From the NCBI GenBank assembly GCA_029776735.1, contig JAKOUL010000129.1, positions 1 through 5,631 of the forward strand: DNA of 5,631 nucleotides, given 5' to 3'. This stretch comes from Dictyoglomota bacterium (GTDB lineage Bacteria > Dictyoglomota > Dictyoglomia > Dictyoglomales > Dictyoglomaceae). A program made the translations under genes and the position numbers. The notes beneath the pieces were generated by a model. The model did not search any database and was not told the DNA's origin. It saw only the letters and a program-made list of their open reading frames with translations. Shown here piece after piece: positions 5,551 through 5,631 of this stretch; positions within the stretch are counted from its first letter, which is position 1, and the number at the start of each line of letters is the position of its first letter.

Positions 5551-5631
5551 ATGTCAGGACATTCCAAATGGGCAAATATTAAACATAGGAAAGCTTCAGC
5601 AGATGCTAAAAAAGGCAAATTATTCTCTAAC
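5551..5631 (+). CDS. yebC: YebC/PmpR-family protein, N-terminal fragment (3' end beyond window)
   Basis: Only the first 27 codons are in the window. The translation begins [14 protein letters not shown] and continues through KKGKLFSN, which is the near-invariant N-terminus of the YebC family (typically [14 protein letters not shown]). Full-length members have about 240-250 residues in three domains and are cytoplasmic. They have been described as DNA-binding transcriptional regulators (PmpR) and, more recently, as factors helping ribosomes through proline stretches. The sequence here cannot decide between these roles. The start is supported by AGGAGG at 8 nt and by a good promoter. The gene is often followed by ruvC in bacteria, but that would lie outside the window. 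Confidence 0.95.
   Translation, partial: MSGHSKWANIKHRKASADAKKGKLFSN

Noticed and set aside
1..5631. New defence, mobile or RNA-based system
   Set aside because: All long frames are accounted for by recognisable enzyme or housekeeping families. The only non-coding stretches are about 208 and 105 bp and hold promoters. No integrase, transposase, inverted-repeat ends, CRISPR repeats or structured RNA were seen.

Overview
The window is AT-rich bacterial DNA, densely packed with seven protein genes. Five are complete single-copy-looking housekeeping or metabolic genes and two are cut by the window edges. The low GC, the Lys/Glu/Ile-rich proteins, the very tight gene packing and the gene set suggest a thermophilic anaerobic bacterium. 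Dictyoglomus, or a similar AT-rich thermophile near the Firmicutes or Thermotogae, is my best guess. This is an inference from style, not from a marker gene. I see no tRNA, rRNA, CRISPR array, insertion sequence or phage gene.

Layout. From about 2654 down to position 1, a three-gene operon runs leftward. It encodes a SIS-domain sugar-phosphate enzyme (GlmS isomerase-like, without the glutaminase domain), a divergent PAP2/DUF212 membrane protein and a GT4 glycosyltransferase whose C-terminus lies outside the window. The junctions are a 1-nt TAATG overlap and a 4-nt ATGA overlap, so translational coupling is likely. A good sigma-70-type promoter with a very short leader lies just upstream of the SIS gene. 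A 208-bp divergent intergenic region follows. From 2863 a two-gene operon runs rightward: a membrane-anchored NusG-domain-II protein and nnr, the bifunctional NAD(P)H-hydrate repair enzyme, again joined by a 4-nt ATGA overlap. A leftward HAD-family phosphatase gene (5445 to 4732) converges on nnr and overlaps its 3' end by 32 bp. At the right edge, yebC, a YebC/PmpR-family gene, begins at 5551 on the plus strand. It is divergent from the HAD gene, and the two predicted promoters share one -35 box.

Function. The left operon combines a hexose- or aminohexose-phosphate enzyme, a glycosyltransferase resembling diacylglycerol glucosyltransferases, and a PAP2-like membrane protein. Together they could serve sugar supply and glycolipid or envelope glycan synthesis, but this is inference from neighbourhood. 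The right operon pairs metabolite repair with a small exported-domain protein of unknown role. Nothing here looks like a new defence or mobile system. The most unusual features are regulatory and architectural: the shared -35 box with a predicted leaderless HAD transcript, the tail-to-tail coding overlap, and the repeated use of overlapping start/stop junctions in place of Shine-Dalgarno sites.
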